DNA from: Methylohalomonas sp964522485
GTDB lineage: Bacteria; Pseudomonadota; Gammaproteobacteria; Methylohalomonadales; Methylohalomonadaceae
Direction of reading: 5' to 3'
Assembly: GCA_964522485.1 (NCBI GenBank)
Contig: CAZFUS010000063.1
Coordinates: 1-14,380 of the forward strand
Length of the DNA: 14,380 nucleotides
The notes beneath the pieces were generated by a model. The model did not search any database, had not been told where the DNA came from, and saw only the letters and a list, made by a program, of their open reading frames with translations. The position numbers and the translations under genes were made by a program. Of the stretch, positions 1 to 8,963 are shown in pieces. How positions within the stretch are numbered: position 1 is the stretch's first letter; every line of letters begins with the position of its first letter.

Positions 1-32
1 TCCCACAGGATGCCGGATAATGTCGATCTTTA

Positions 33-90
33 TGCAGGAGCGGCCTGTGGCCGCGATTGACCCTCATCGCGCCGGCACGGCGCTCCTACG
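33..90. repeat. Composite REP-like double hairpin, copy 1
   Basis: This stretch holds two perfect hairpins in a row. GCGGCC (40-45) pairs with GGCCGC (49-54) around a TGT loop, and GCGCCG (69-74) pairs with CGGCGC (78-83) around GCA. The outer ends, GGAGCG and CGCTCC, are also complementary, so the whole unit is an imperfect palindrome. The same unit recurs at 3605-3660 in the same orientation and at 8074-8132 in the opposite one. It lies just downstream of pilR, read on the minus strand, and could act as a transcription end or mRNA stabiliser. Resemblance to gammaproteobacterial REP/BIME sequences, which are moved by RAYT transposases, is from general knowledge; no RAYT gene is in the window. 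Confidence 0.8.
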
Positions 91-122
91 TTCGGTTATC
101 TCAAACAATTCGGGGGAATTCT

Positions 123-1459
<1,337 letters not shown>

Positions 1460-1463
<4 letters not shown>

Positions 1464-3079
1464 TCGACGGCCTGGTGCTTGGCCGGATGCGGAAAGGTGA
1501 TGCGGAAACAGCAGCCTTCATCGCTGTTACTGTACAGCGTCAGGGCCGCCTGATTGGCTTCGCAGAGTTCGCGGGCGATATACAGCCCCAGCCCGGTGCC
1601 CTGGGATTCCGAGGTCACGAACGGCTCGAACACATGCCTGGCAGTCTCCTCCGGCATACCCGTGCCGTGATCAATGATATCCAGATACGGCCGGCCGATA
1701 TCCGGTCGTATCCCGCAGTCCAGCTCCAGCCATGGTACCGCCCCCCGGCTGTATCGAATCGCATTATCGCAGAGGTTCCACAGAACCTGCTGCAACTGAC
1801 TGGTATCCGTATTGATTTCGATCTCTGCAGGTGCAACGTTAATGCGGACGGCATTGGCTTGCAATCGATTCTGCTCGGTGAAATCGGCCACGAATTCTTC
1901 CAGCCACGGCCTGATGCTGATCGCCCGGGGGACGGCCGGTTCGCGCCGGCTGATGCGCATGACATTCTCGATGATGGCATTCACGCGCAGCGAGTGATTC
2001 TGGATGATCCGGCTCAGATGCTGGTCATCCTGACTGAGCGAGTCCGATTCCGTCAGCAGCTGACTGGCATGGCTGATGGCACCGAGCGGATTGCGCACCT
2101 CATGGGCGATACTGGCGGCCATGCGGCCCAGCGAGGCGAGTTTCAGATGCTGGGCACGCTGGCGCAGCAGGGAGGCATCCTCCAGAAACACCAGCTGACC
2201 CGTATCGCTGTCCGGATTCAGTTTGCGCACCGAAAGCTGCACATCCACCTCCCCGTTTTCCGGCCGGAAGACCTGCGGCGTTGTGTCGGTCTGTGTATTC
2301 CATTGGTCAAGCGCAGCCGTCAGCAACGGCGATACGGCGTTGATCGTTCGGCCGCTGACATTGTCTGTGAGCCCCAGAAGCTGTCTTGCCGAAGTGTTGA
2401 TGAGACGAATACGTCTGTCCGCATCGAGCACGATAACGCCCGACTGCATGTGCTGAACGATGTGTTCGTTGAGCCGCGCCAGTTGCCGGAGATCCAGCGC
2501 CCGCTGTTCCGCCAGCGCCTCGCTTTCGCGCACCCGCCTGGCCAGCATGTGACCGACGAATGCGGTAAAGAAATAGGCGACGCCCAGGAGCCCCGCCTGA
2601 GTGTATGTGTAATTGGATACCGGGAATAACCCTTGCAGCGTTGCGTAGACTTCTTCACCCAGCACGGCAAGCGTGGCCGTGGCCGCAAAAAAATACGCGA
2701 TCCGGCCGGGTTTCAGCAGACTGCCGCCGGCGACCACGATGATCAGCAGAATGCCAAAGCCGCTGCTGATTCCGCCGCTGGCGTACATGATCAGGGTAAT
2801 CGCGGCGATATCCACGCAGACCTGACCGGCCACCTGGTAGGGAAAACGCGGCATGCGCGCCTGCAGCGGTACGAACAGCAGCACGGCGGCCAGCAGGTAA
2901 GCATGCGTGACAACACGGAACAGTTCCGGCTGGAAAGTCCCGAATGGCTTGGGCAGATCCGTGATCCACACCAGCGCCGTGAACAGAAAAGCGATCAGGA
3001 AACGATAGGCGCTGAAATAGCCCAGTGCGCGCCAGGCCGTCTGACCGCGCCCCGACTCCGGCAGCAGGGACGTATTCAT
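1460..3079 (-). CDS. pilS: PilS, membrane sensor histidine kinase
   Basis: The protein has 539 residues. Six hydrophobic segments (about 25-40, 57-75, 83-100, 107-121, 127-143 and 162-181) form the membrane sensor, the topology known for PilS. A PAS-like region follows (about 200-300). The HisKA H-box is ASIAHEVRNPLGAIS with phospho-accepting H326. The HATPase domain carries the N-box (QVLWNLCDN, 431-439), the G1-like DHGTGMPEE (470-478), the F-box (FEPF, 485-488) and the G2 motif GTGLGL (494-499). The family autophosphorylates and passes phosphate to PilR, and in Pseudomonas it monitors pilin in the inner membrane. The start ATG overlaps the stop of the upstream PP0621-type gene as ATGA and follows a GGGG-containing ribosome site. 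All key residues are intact. Confidence 0.92.
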
Positions 3080-3312
3080 GACCCCTTTCGGTCAGACGCC
3101 AGTTTTGCGTGCTCCCGGCAACAATAAAACCGTTCCGCTTCAGACCACGCCTGAGCCTGTGGCAAAAACAGGCCGCAATGTTCACAGCGTACGGTGGGGA
3201 CATTCTGATTACTATCCAGCTTATCCACGCCGACTTTCATATTACGCAGCCAGCGCCGTACCAGCAGTACGGCGGCGAACACCAGTGCGAGGAGAATCAA
3301 TAAGCGGAGCAA
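3076..3312 (-). CDS. PP0621 family small membrane protein with zinc-ribbon-like cysteines
   Basis: This protein of 78 residues has one N-terminal membrane segment (about 2-18), a basic stretch, and a C-terminal Cys/His group: C43-x2-C46, then C64, C65 and H68, which could bind zinc. The shape matches the PP0621 family, which commonly sits just upstream of pilS; its function is unknown to me. The start is TTG at 3312-3310. It is preferred because AGGG lies 7 nt upstream and because it gives an N-terminus M-L-R-L-L like that of the family. The next in-frame candidate, another TTG four codons in, would remove the first residues of the membrane segment. The gene heads a three-gene run with 4-nt overlaps into pilS and then pilR, so it may act in the same signalling pathway, which is inference. 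Confidence 0.82.
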   Translation of the reverse strand: MLRLLILLALVFAAVLLVRRWLRNMKVGVDKLDSNQNVPTVRCEHCGLFLPQAQAWSEAERFYCCREHAKLASDRKGS

Positions 3313-3742
3313 TGTTTAGCCCTGTCTTCTGTTCAGCATTTTCCGGTTGGATTCAGTCAACCGAACACAGTTGGCAATTCTAAGCCAATTCGTACCGCGA
3401 TTAACATTCATCGCATGAGCCATGGGATTTTCTGCGCTATTCGGACTGGTCTGAATCGTGAGAACCGTCTGCGGCGAAATTCGAATTTATCGCGCCGATA
3501 CCGGGCTGCTCGTGGAAGACAGCTTCAGCCGGTGAACAATATGCCGGCGTCAATGTCGCCGCTTGAAAGCGCTTCCCACAAGGGCCCGGATAATACCGAC
3601 CTGCTGCAGGAGCGGCCTGCGGCCGCGATTGAATATCGTCGCACCGGCGTGGTGTTCCGGGCAATGCATGGGTGACGTCATACCCAAGCCCGGGTGACTC
3701 GGTTATAGTCGGACCCATAGATCGTGGTTCCACAGCATACGC
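3313..3742. other. Non-coding space between the pilSR operon and sucC
   Basis: This 430-bp region separates two divergent transcription units and should hold both promoters. On the minus strand TAGAAT (3382-3377) could be a -10 for the PP0621-pilS-pilR operon, without a convincing -35. On the plus strand TATAGT (3704-3709) lies 33 nt before the sucC ATG and could be its -10, again without a good -35. I see no strong Shine-Dalgarno site before sucC. The segment 3574-3660 is a hairpin repeat listed separately. Open frames here (for example 3415-3675) have no recognisable product and run through the hairpin repeat, so I read them as chance. No sigma-54 (-24/-12) site was recognised. Confidence 0.55.
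3605..3660. repeat. Composite REP-like double hairpin, copy 2
   Basis: The first hairpin is perfect: GCGGCC (3612-3617), loop TGC, GGCCGC (3621-3626). The second (about 3640-3655, CACC against GGTG) has decayed relative to copy 1. The first half matches copy 1 over 27 nt with one difference. Similarity extends to the left: 3574-3604 resembles 1-32 of the window, sharing TCCCACA and CCGGATAAT, so the repeated unit is longer than the hairpins. It is in the same orientation as copy 1, and the two bracket the PP0621-pilS-pilR operon. Confidence 0.75.
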
Positions 3743-4903
3743 ATGAATCTGCACGAATATCAGGCCAAAATCCTGTTTGCGGAGTACGGTATCCCGGTGC
3801 CGCCGGGTAAACCGGCGCACTCCATCCGCGAGGCAGTACGCCATGCCAGTGATCTCGGCGGTTCAAGCTGGATCATCAAAGCTCAGGTTTACGCTGGCGG
3901 CCGCGGCAAGGCCGGTGGCGTCAAATTCGCCGGCAGCCCGGAAGAAGTCGAACAGCATACCCGCAGTCTGCTTGGCCAGCGCCTTGTCACCCGCCAGTCC
4001 GCACCGCACGGCCAGCCCGTCAACTGCGTCCTGGTGCAAAACTGTATCGATATCGACAGTGAACTCTATCTCGGGATGCTGGTTGATCGCTCGCGACGCC
4101 GAATTACGGTGATCGCCTCCCGCTCCGGGGGCATGGATATCGAAACGGTCGCTGCACGCGAGCCGGAGAAGCTTTTCAGTATCATCATAAATCCGATCCT
4201 CGGGTTACAGGACTACCAGGCGCGCCGGCTCGGTTTTGCGCTGGAGCTCGACGATGACCAGCGCCGGCAACTGAACCGGATTCTGCAGGGTCTGTACCGG
4301 CTTTTCATCGACAAGGACCTGAGCCTGATTGAAATCAACCCGCTGATCATCCGTCCGGACGGCAATCTTATGGCCCTGGACGCCAAAGTCTCGCTGGACG
4401 ACAACGCTCTCATGCGACAGACCGACCTGGCCGAATGGCACGATCCTTCCCAGGAGGACGAAAAGGAAGGCATCGCACGGCGTTTCGACCTCAACTATGT
4501 GGCGCTGGAAGGTAACATTGGCTGCATGGTCAACGGCGCCGGCCTGGCCATGGCGACCATGGATATCATCAAGCTGCACGGTGGTGAACCGGCCAATTTT
4601 CTCGATGTGGGCGGCGGCACCACGGCCGACCGGGTGGCCGAGGCATTCAAACTGATCGTTGCTGACGACAGCGTCAGGGCGATTCTGGTCAACATTTTCG
4701 GCGGCATCGTCCGCTGCGATCTGATCGCCGACGGCATTGTCCGTGCCGTTAAGGAAGTAGGCGTTGGTATTCCGATTGTCGTCCGGCTGGAAGGCACCAA
4801 CGTCGACGAAGGCAGGGCAAAATTACAAGACAATGGACTCAACATTACACCGGCGGACGATCTGGCCGATGCAGCGGAAAAGGTTGTCGCTGCAGCAAAA
4901 TAA
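3743..4903 (+). CDS. sucC: Succinate-CoA ligase (ADP-forming) beta subunit
   Basis: This 386-residue protein aligns from its first residue with E. coli SucC (MNLHEYQAK), which fixes the start even though no clear ribosome site precedes it. The N-terminal ATP-grasp domain shows K46 and the glycine-rich GGRGKAGG (52-59). Metal-binding residues E197, N199 and D213 fall at the E. coli numbers. The CoA-ligase domain contains GNIGCMVNGAGLAM (257-270), a GGGTT loop and NIFGGIVRCD (317-326). With SucD it makes the TCA-cycle enzyme converting succinyl-CoA, ADP and phosphate to succinate, CoA and ATP. sucD is 490 bp downstream in this scaffold rather than directly adjacent, because a tandem repeat intervenes. 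A malate-CoA ligase is a remote alternative; the sequence looks like plain SucC. Confidence 0.95.
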   Translation: MNLHEYQAKILFAEYGIPVPPGKPAHSIREAVRHASDLGGSSWIIKAQVYAGGRGKAGGVKFAGSPEEVEQHTRSLLGQRLVTRQSAPHGQPVNCVLVQNCIDIDSELYLGMLVDRSRRRITVIASRSGGMDIETVAAREPEKLFSIIINPILGLQDYQARRLGFALELDDDQRRQLNRILQGLYRLFIDKDLSLIEINPLIIRPDGNLMALDAKVSLDDNALMRQTDLAEWHDPSQEDEKEGIARRFDLNYVALEGNIGCMVNGAGLAMATMDIIKLHGGEPANFLDVGGGTTADRVAEAFKLIVADDSVRAILVNIFGGIVRCDLIADGIVRAVKEVGVGIPIVVRLEGTNVDEGRAKLQDNGLNITPADDLADAAEKVVAAAK

Positions 4904-5384
4904 AATTCAGTCCGCAAATGAACGCGAAGAACGCCAATGGAAAGGATAAAGAAAGTCGGCAAGGAAAAAATTTATGCCCCCGCCAATGAGTTTTTATATA
5001 ACATTAACTTCGTTATTATTTGCGTTTATTTGCGTGCATTCGCGGATTCTTTCACAGGAAAAGGTTTCGCTGCTGCAAAATAATCAGTCCGCAAATGAAC
5101 GCGAAGAACGCCAATGGAAAGGATAAAGAAAGTCGGCAAGGAAAAAATTTATGCCCCCGCCAATGAGTTTTTATATAACATTAACTTCGTTATTATTTGC
5201 GTTTATTTGCGTGCATTCGCGGATTCTTTNNNNNNNNNNNNNNNNNNNNNNNNNNNNNNNNNNNNNNNNNNNNNNNNNNNNNNNNNNNNNNNNNNNNNNN
5301 NNNNNNNNNNNNNNNNNNNNNNNNNNNNNATAACATTAACTTCGTTATTATTTGCGTTTATTTGCGTGCATTCGCGGATTCTTT
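4876..5384. repeat. 177-bp tandem repeat between sucC and sucD
   Basis: The 145 bp at 4908-5052 recur without a single change at 5085-5229, an offset of 177. A third, partial copy (55 bp, identical to 4998-5052) follows the scaffold gap at 5330-5384. Between full copies lies a 32-nt linker (5053-5084) that is a diverged copy of the sucC 3' end: 5057-5084 matches 4876-4907 but with a one-base deletion, one substitution and a three-base deletion. Each unit has imperfect terminal inverted repeats: the left arm 4911-4938 (starting TCCGCAAATG) pairs with the right arm 5018-5046 (ending CATTCGCGGA). The interior is more AT-rich than the neighbouring genes. TTTGCGTTTATTTGCG-type repeats occur in many environmental bacterial genomes as far as I recall; their origin is unknown to me. 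Confidence 0.9.
5230..5329. other. Scaffold gap (100 N) inside the tandem repeat
   Basis: A run of exactly 100 N is a common placeholder for an unknown distance. Both flanks are parts of the same 177-bp repeat, so the assembly broke on the repeat. If the unit and linker stay the same, the missing length should be 122 bp plus any multiple of 177. Open frames crossing the N run are meaningless. Confidence 0.95.
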
Positions 5385-5393
5385 AAATAACTA

Positions 5394-6266
5394 ATGAGCA
5401 TTCTGATCGACAAAAACACCAGGGTCATCTGCCAGGGCTTCACCGGCAAACAGGGCACCTTCCATTCCGAGCAGGCCATCGCCTATGGCACACAGCTGGT
5501 CGGCGGCGTTACCCCCGGTCGTGGCGGTGATACCCATCTGGATCGCCCTGTCTTCAATACTGTTTTTGATGCGGTGAGTGAAACGGGTGCCGAGGCCAGC
5601 ATGATCTTCGTGCCGCCGCTGTTGGCGGCCGAGGCAATTGCCGAGGCCATCGAGGCCGGTATCCGGGTTATCGTCTGCATCACCGAAGGCATACCGGTTA
5701 TTGACATGGTGCGCATTCGGGCCTGTCTGGATCAGACACCGGATACGCGTCTGGTCGGACCCAACTGTCCCGGCATCATCGCGCCCGGTCAATGCAAGAT
5801 CGGCATCATGCCGGGGAACATTCACCGGGAGGGCCGTATCGGTATAGTGTCACGTTCAGGCACGCTGACGTATGAAGCCGTGCATCAGACCACGCGTAAC
5901 GGGCTGGGCCAGAGCACCTGTATCGGTATCGGCGGTGATCCGATCCAGGGCATGAACTTTATCGACTGCCTTGCCCTGTTTGAAGCGGATCCGCAGACCG
6001 ATGGCATTATTCTGGTCGGCGAGATCGGTGGCAGCGCAGAAGAAGAAGCAGCCGATTACATCCGGCAGCATGTCAATAAACCGGCGGTGGCCTACATTGC
6101 CGGCGTCACGGCGCCGGCCGACAAACGCATGGGCCATGCCGGCGCCATCATCGCCGGCGGGAAGGGCACTGCCGCCGCCAAGTTCGATGCGTTCGAAGCA
6201 GCGGGCGTCACAACCGTACGTTCACCCGCCGAAATGGGCAAAGCCATTCAGGCGACATTAAACTGA
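5394..6266 (+). CDS. sucD: Succinate-CoA ligase (ADP-forming) alpha subunit
   Basis: These 290 residues align with E. coli SucD throughout, starting MSILIDKNT. The CoA-binding Rossmann domain begins at ICQGFTGKQGTFH (12-24). VGPNCPG (121-127) and SRSGTLTYE (153-161) are the expected nucleotide and phosphate loops. The phospho-histidine is H248 in RMGHAGAII, with GGKGTA after it. It is phosphorylated during the reaction catalysed with SucC. The start has no recognisable Shine-Dalgarno site: only the 9 nt AAATAACTA separate the ATG from the last repeat copy. In many relatives sucD follows sucC within a few bases; here expression must cross the repeat array or use an internal promoter, which I could not identify. 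Confidence 0.95.
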   Translation: MSILIDKNTRVICQGFTGKQGTFHSEQAIAYGTQLVGGVTPGRGGDTHLDRPVFNTVFDAVSETGAEASMIFVPPLLAAEAIAEAIEAGIRVIVCITEGIPVIDMVRIRACLDQTPDTRLVGPNCPGIIAPGQCKIGIMPGNIHREGRIGIVSRSGTLTYEAVHQTTRNGLGQSTCIGIGGDPIQGMNFIDCLALFEADPQTDGIILVGEIGGSAEEEAADYIRQHVNKPAVAYIAGVTAPADKRMGHAGAIIAGGKGTAAAKFDAFEAAGVTTVRSPAEMGKAIQATLN

Positions 6267-6343
6267 CAGTTGATGGTCAATAGAAGAAGCCTCTATCTGA
6301 TAAACTGCTTCGCCATCTTGCTATTATCTGTCAGCCATTCCCT

Positions 6344-7984
6344 ATGAGCCCGATCAGCCTGCGTCTTGTTCTCGCCCAGTGCAATCTGACAGTCGGTGAT
6401 ATCCGGGCCAATACCCGCTGTATTATCGAAACCATCCGGCAGGCGCGTGACGAATACCAGCCCGATCTCGTTATCTTTCCCGAACTGGCGATCACCAGCT
6501 ATCCGCCGGAGGATCTGCTGCTGAGGCCCGGCCTGCGGCGACAGGTACAGGATGCCGTCGATACAATCCGCCAGGCGAGTGATGGCATCGGCCTGCTGGT
6601 CGGTCTGCCGGAGTATGATAACGGCCCGCTTTACAACAGCTGTTTCTGGATCAACGATCAGGAGATTCGCGCCCGCTATCGCAAACAGGTGTTGCCCAAT
6701 TACGGCGTGTTTGATGAGAAACGCTATTTCACGGCCGGCACCGAATCCTGCGTGCTTGATTTCAAGGGTATCCCGACCGCCATCACCATCTGCGAAGATA
6801 TCTGGCAGCCCGGCCCCGCCCGGCAGGCACGTGACGCCGGTGCCGAATTACTGATCAACATCAATGCCTCACCTTATCACACCGACAAATTCAACCAGCG
6901 TCAGCGTGTCATGGGTCAGCGCATTGACGAAACCGGACTGAACATCGTCTATCTCAATCTGGTCGGCGGTCAGGACGAACTGGTCTTCGATGGTGGCTCC
7001 ATGATGCTGGATCACACCGGCACAATGCGCTGGTCGGTGCCACAGTTTGAAACCGGCCTGTATCCGCTGGAACTGCGGCGGACGAAGCCGGGGCATATAG
7101 AAGCGGTTGATCCTGTCGTGTACTCGCCAGCGCCGGCGCCGGCAGGTATTTACCAGGCGCTGATTCTCGGTATTCGCGACTACGTGTGGAAAAACGGCTT
7201 CAAAGGCGCCGTCATCGGATTGTCCGGTGGTATCGATTCCGCCCTGACCCTGGCGCTGGCCGTCGATGCACTGGGCGCTGACAATGTGGAAGTGCTGTGC
7301 ATGCCGTCGCGCTACACGGCTGCCATGAGCATCGAGGACAGCCGGACCATGGCCGGTATGCTCAACGTGCACTACCATGAATTGTCCATCGAGGCACCGT
7401 TCATGGCGATCCTCGATGTGCTGCAACCGATACTGGCCGGACTGCCGCCCGATACCACCGAGGAAAACATCCAGTCGCGCTGCCGCGGCCTTCTGCTGAT
7501 GGCGGTTTCGAACAAGACCGGCAAGATGGTTATCGCAACCGGCAACAAGAGTGAAATGGCGGTAGGCTACGCAACCCTGTACGGCGACATGGCCGGCGGT
7601 TTCGCGCCGCTTAAAGATGTCCCCAAAACACTGGTCTTCAAACTGGCCAACTGGCGCAACAGTCAGGGCCGGGTGATGCCACAACGCATTATCGACCGGC
7701 CGCCGTCGGCGGAACTGAAAGCGGACCAGCTTGACAGTGATTCACTGCCGACCTATGACATGCTGGATGCGATCCTGGAACGTTACATCGAACACGATGA
7801 ACCGCCCGGCGAGATTATCGCGGCGGGATTCGCGTCCGAGATCGTCAACAAGGTGGTGCGCCTGGTCGACCGCAACGAATACAAGCGCCGTCAGGCGGCG
7901 CCGGGCGTCCGCATCAGCGAGCGGGCATTCGGACGCGATCGGCGCTATCCGATTACCTCAGGTTACGACGAACAAGCCGGGTAG
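6344..7984 (+). CDS. nadE: Glutamine-dependent NAD+ synthase
   Basis: This is a two-domain enzyme of 546 residues. The N-terminal nitrilase-type glutaminase domain (about 5-255) has the catalytic triad E47 (FPELAITSYPPEDL), K114 (RYRKQVLPNYGVFDE) and C150 (ITICEDIW). The C-terminal synthetase domain has the PP-loop SGGIDS (294-299) and the later ATGNKSE (398-404). The enzyme amidates nicotinic acid adenine dinucleotide to NAD+ using ATP and ammonia from glutamine, in the cytoplasm. It starts 77 bp after the sucD stop on the same strand and may be co-transcribed. A TATTAT at 6322-6327, 17 nt before the ATG, is a possible -10 but lacks a good -35. No strong ribosome site is seen. The C-terminus is complete, and the TAG stop lies at the edge of a decayed hairpin repeat. 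Confidence 0.95.
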   Translation: MSPISLRLVLAQCNLTVGDIRANTRCIIETIRQARDEYQPDLVIFPELAITSYPPEDLLLRPGLRRQVQDAVDTIRQASDGIGLLVGLPEYDNGPLYNSCFWINDQEIRARYRKQVLPNYGVFDEKRYFTAGTESCVLDFKGIPTAITICEDIWQPGPARQARDAGAELLININASPYHTDKFNQRQRVMGQRIDETGLNIVYLNLVGGQDELVFDGGSMMLDHTGTMRWSVPQFETGLYPLELRRTKPGHIEAVDPVVYSPAPAPAGIYQALILGIRDYVWKNGFKGAVIGLSGGIDSALTLALAVDALGADNVEVLCMPSRYTAAMSIEDSRTMAGMLNVHYHELSIEAPFMAILDVLQPILAGLPPDTTEENIQSRCRGLLLMAVSNKTGKMVIATGNKSEMAVGYATLYGDMAGGFAPLKDVPKTLVFKLANWRNSQGRVMPQRIIDRPPSAELKADQLDSDSLPTYDMLDAILERYIEHDEPPGEIIAAGFASEIVNKVVRLVDRNEYKRRQAAPGVRISERAFGRDRRYPITSGYDEQAG

Positions 7985-7992
7985 GAACGAGT

Positions 7993-8040
7993 ATAGAAGC
8001 ACCGTGTCGGCGCGAGGATGTTCAACCAGGGCCGCAGGCA
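7993..8040. repeat. Decayed REP-like hairpin copy
   Basis: This segment aligns with the start of the intact copy at 8074-8132: AGAAGCACCGTGTCGGCGCGA here against GGAGCGCCGTGTCGGCGCGA there, then GGATGTTCAACCAGG against AGATATTCAACCGCGG. The first hairpin keeps only CCG-TGT-CGG (8002-8010), and the second arm has lost its GGCCGCTCC end. It appears to be an older tandem copy directly downstream of nadE. Confidence 0.6.
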
Positions 8041-8073
8041 GATCCACAAGAAACCAACAAAACCACCGAGGAT

Positions 8074-8132
8074 CGTAGGAGCGCCGTGTCGGCGCGAAGA
8101 TATTCAACCGCGGCAGCAGGCCGCTCCTGCCA
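8074..8132. repeat. Composite REP-like double hairpin, copy 3 (inverted)
   Basis: Hairpin one is perfect: GCGCCG (8081-8086), loop TGT, CGGCGC (8090-8095). Hairpin two is GCGGC (8110-8114) against GCCGC (8120-8124). Its reverse complement reads like copies 1 and 2, including GGAGCGGCCTG and the TTGAATATC centre shared with copy 2. It lies 4 nt from the bamD stop in the convergent space between nadE and bamD, where a two-way hairpin could end both transcripts; that role is inferred. Confidence 0.8.
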
Positions 8133-8136
8133 AGTC

Positions 8137-8913
8137 CTAATTCAGTACCGTTCTGCGGACTTCGTAGATGCCCGGATGGTTGGGATAATTGATTTCCAGC
8201 ACTCGCAGTGCATCCGCCGACAGATCCGGCATTTCCAGAATCTTGTAGCCCTTGGCCATGATGGCCAGGGCGGCGGGCACCGACGGCGTGCGCGGGTAGC
8301 TCTCGACCACGTTACGGGCACGGTTTACGGCGGCGACATAAGCCTCGCGGCGCATATAGTAATTGGCGACCTGCACCTCATGCTTGGCCAGCAGATTGCG
8401 CAGATAAATCATGCGCTTTTTAGCGTCCTCGACGTACATGCTGTCGGGAAAACGCTTCACCAGTTCGGAAAAATCCTGAAATGCCCGGCGGTTGCCGCCC
8501 GCATCGCGCTGCGCCAGGTCCAGCGGCAGATAGCGCTTGGTGAAATCCATACCGCGACTGAAATTGGCCAGACCGCGCAGATAAAGTGCGTAGGCGACGC
8601 CTTCGTTGCGTGGATAAAGCTTGACGAAACGATCGAGTGTGCTGACCGCGGCATCCGGATCTTCGCTCTTGTAATAGGCATACGCCAGATCCAGCAGAGC
8701 CTGCTGACCATACACACCGAAGGGGAAGCGCGCTTCCAGTTTTTCGTAATACTCGACCGCGCGTTCATAATAGCCGGCGTCGAGCGCGCCCTTGGCCTCG
8801 GAATAGAGTCGCTCGGCATCCCACTCGGCGGTTGGATCTTCCTTTTCATCGCCGCCGAACCAGCCGCAGCCCGTCAGCCCGATAAGTAAAAATGCAAGTA
8901 ATAAGTAGCGCAT
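8137..8913 (-). CDS. bamD: BamD, outer-membrane protein assembly lipoprotein
   Basis: The 258-residue protein begins with a lipoprotein signal peptide: a hydrophobic stretch MRYLLLAFLLIG ending in the lipobox LTGC, with lipidated C16. The residue after Cys is Gly, not Asp, so outer-membrane sorting is expected. The rest is helical repeats of the TPR type (for example AGYYERAVEYYEKLEARFPF at about 47-66 and SEDPDAAVSTLDRFVKLYPR at about 83-102), as in BamD (YfiO). The family is the essential lipoprotein partner of BamA in beta-barrel insertion. Its place divergent from rluD, 50 bp away, matches the order in E. coli and supports the call. It converges on nadE. No strong ribosome site is visible. 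Confidence 0.93.
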   Translation of the reverse strand: MRYLLLAFLLIGLTGCGWFGGDEKEDPTAEWDAERLYSEAKGALDAGYYERAVEYYEKLEARFPFGVYGQQALLDLAYAYYKSEDPDAAVSTLDRFVKLYPRNEGVAYALYLRGLANFSRGMDFTKRYLPLDLAQRDAGGNRRAFQDFSELVKRFPDSMYVEDAKKRMIYLRNLLAKHEVQVANYYMRREAYVAAVNRARNVVESYPRTPSVPAALAIMAKGYKILEMPDLSADALRVLEINYPNHPGIYEVRRTVLN

Positions 8914-8963
8914 GACGTCAAGAGTATCGGCAAAGGCGCAGGCGGTAAAGTACAGTAGCGATC

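Noticed and set aside
3415..3675. 86-codon frame between the PP0621-type gene and sucC
   Set aside because: It runs through a hairpin repeat, has no ribosome site and no recognisable product.
4908..5229. Possible CRISPR array
   Set aside because: The units are 145 bp with a 32-nt linker derived from sucC, not short repeats with unique spacers, and no cas gene is near.
5114..5386. Open frames that cross the N run
   Set aside because: Continuity through 100 undetermined bases is artificial, and the gap length is a placeholder.
3743..6266. SucCD-like pair as malate-CoA ligase
   Set aside because: Both subunits follow E. coli SucC and SucD closely from end to end, and no serine-cycle gene is near.
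6272..6317. Weak dyads (GATGG/CCATC, GAAGC/GCTTC) after sucD as a terminator
   Set aside because: The loop is 16 nt, the stem is interrupted and no U-run follows. nadE may be co-transcribed.
6869..7684. Minus-strand frame of 271 codons inside nadE
   Set aside because: nadE is continuous with all catalytic residues on the other strand; this is its shadow.
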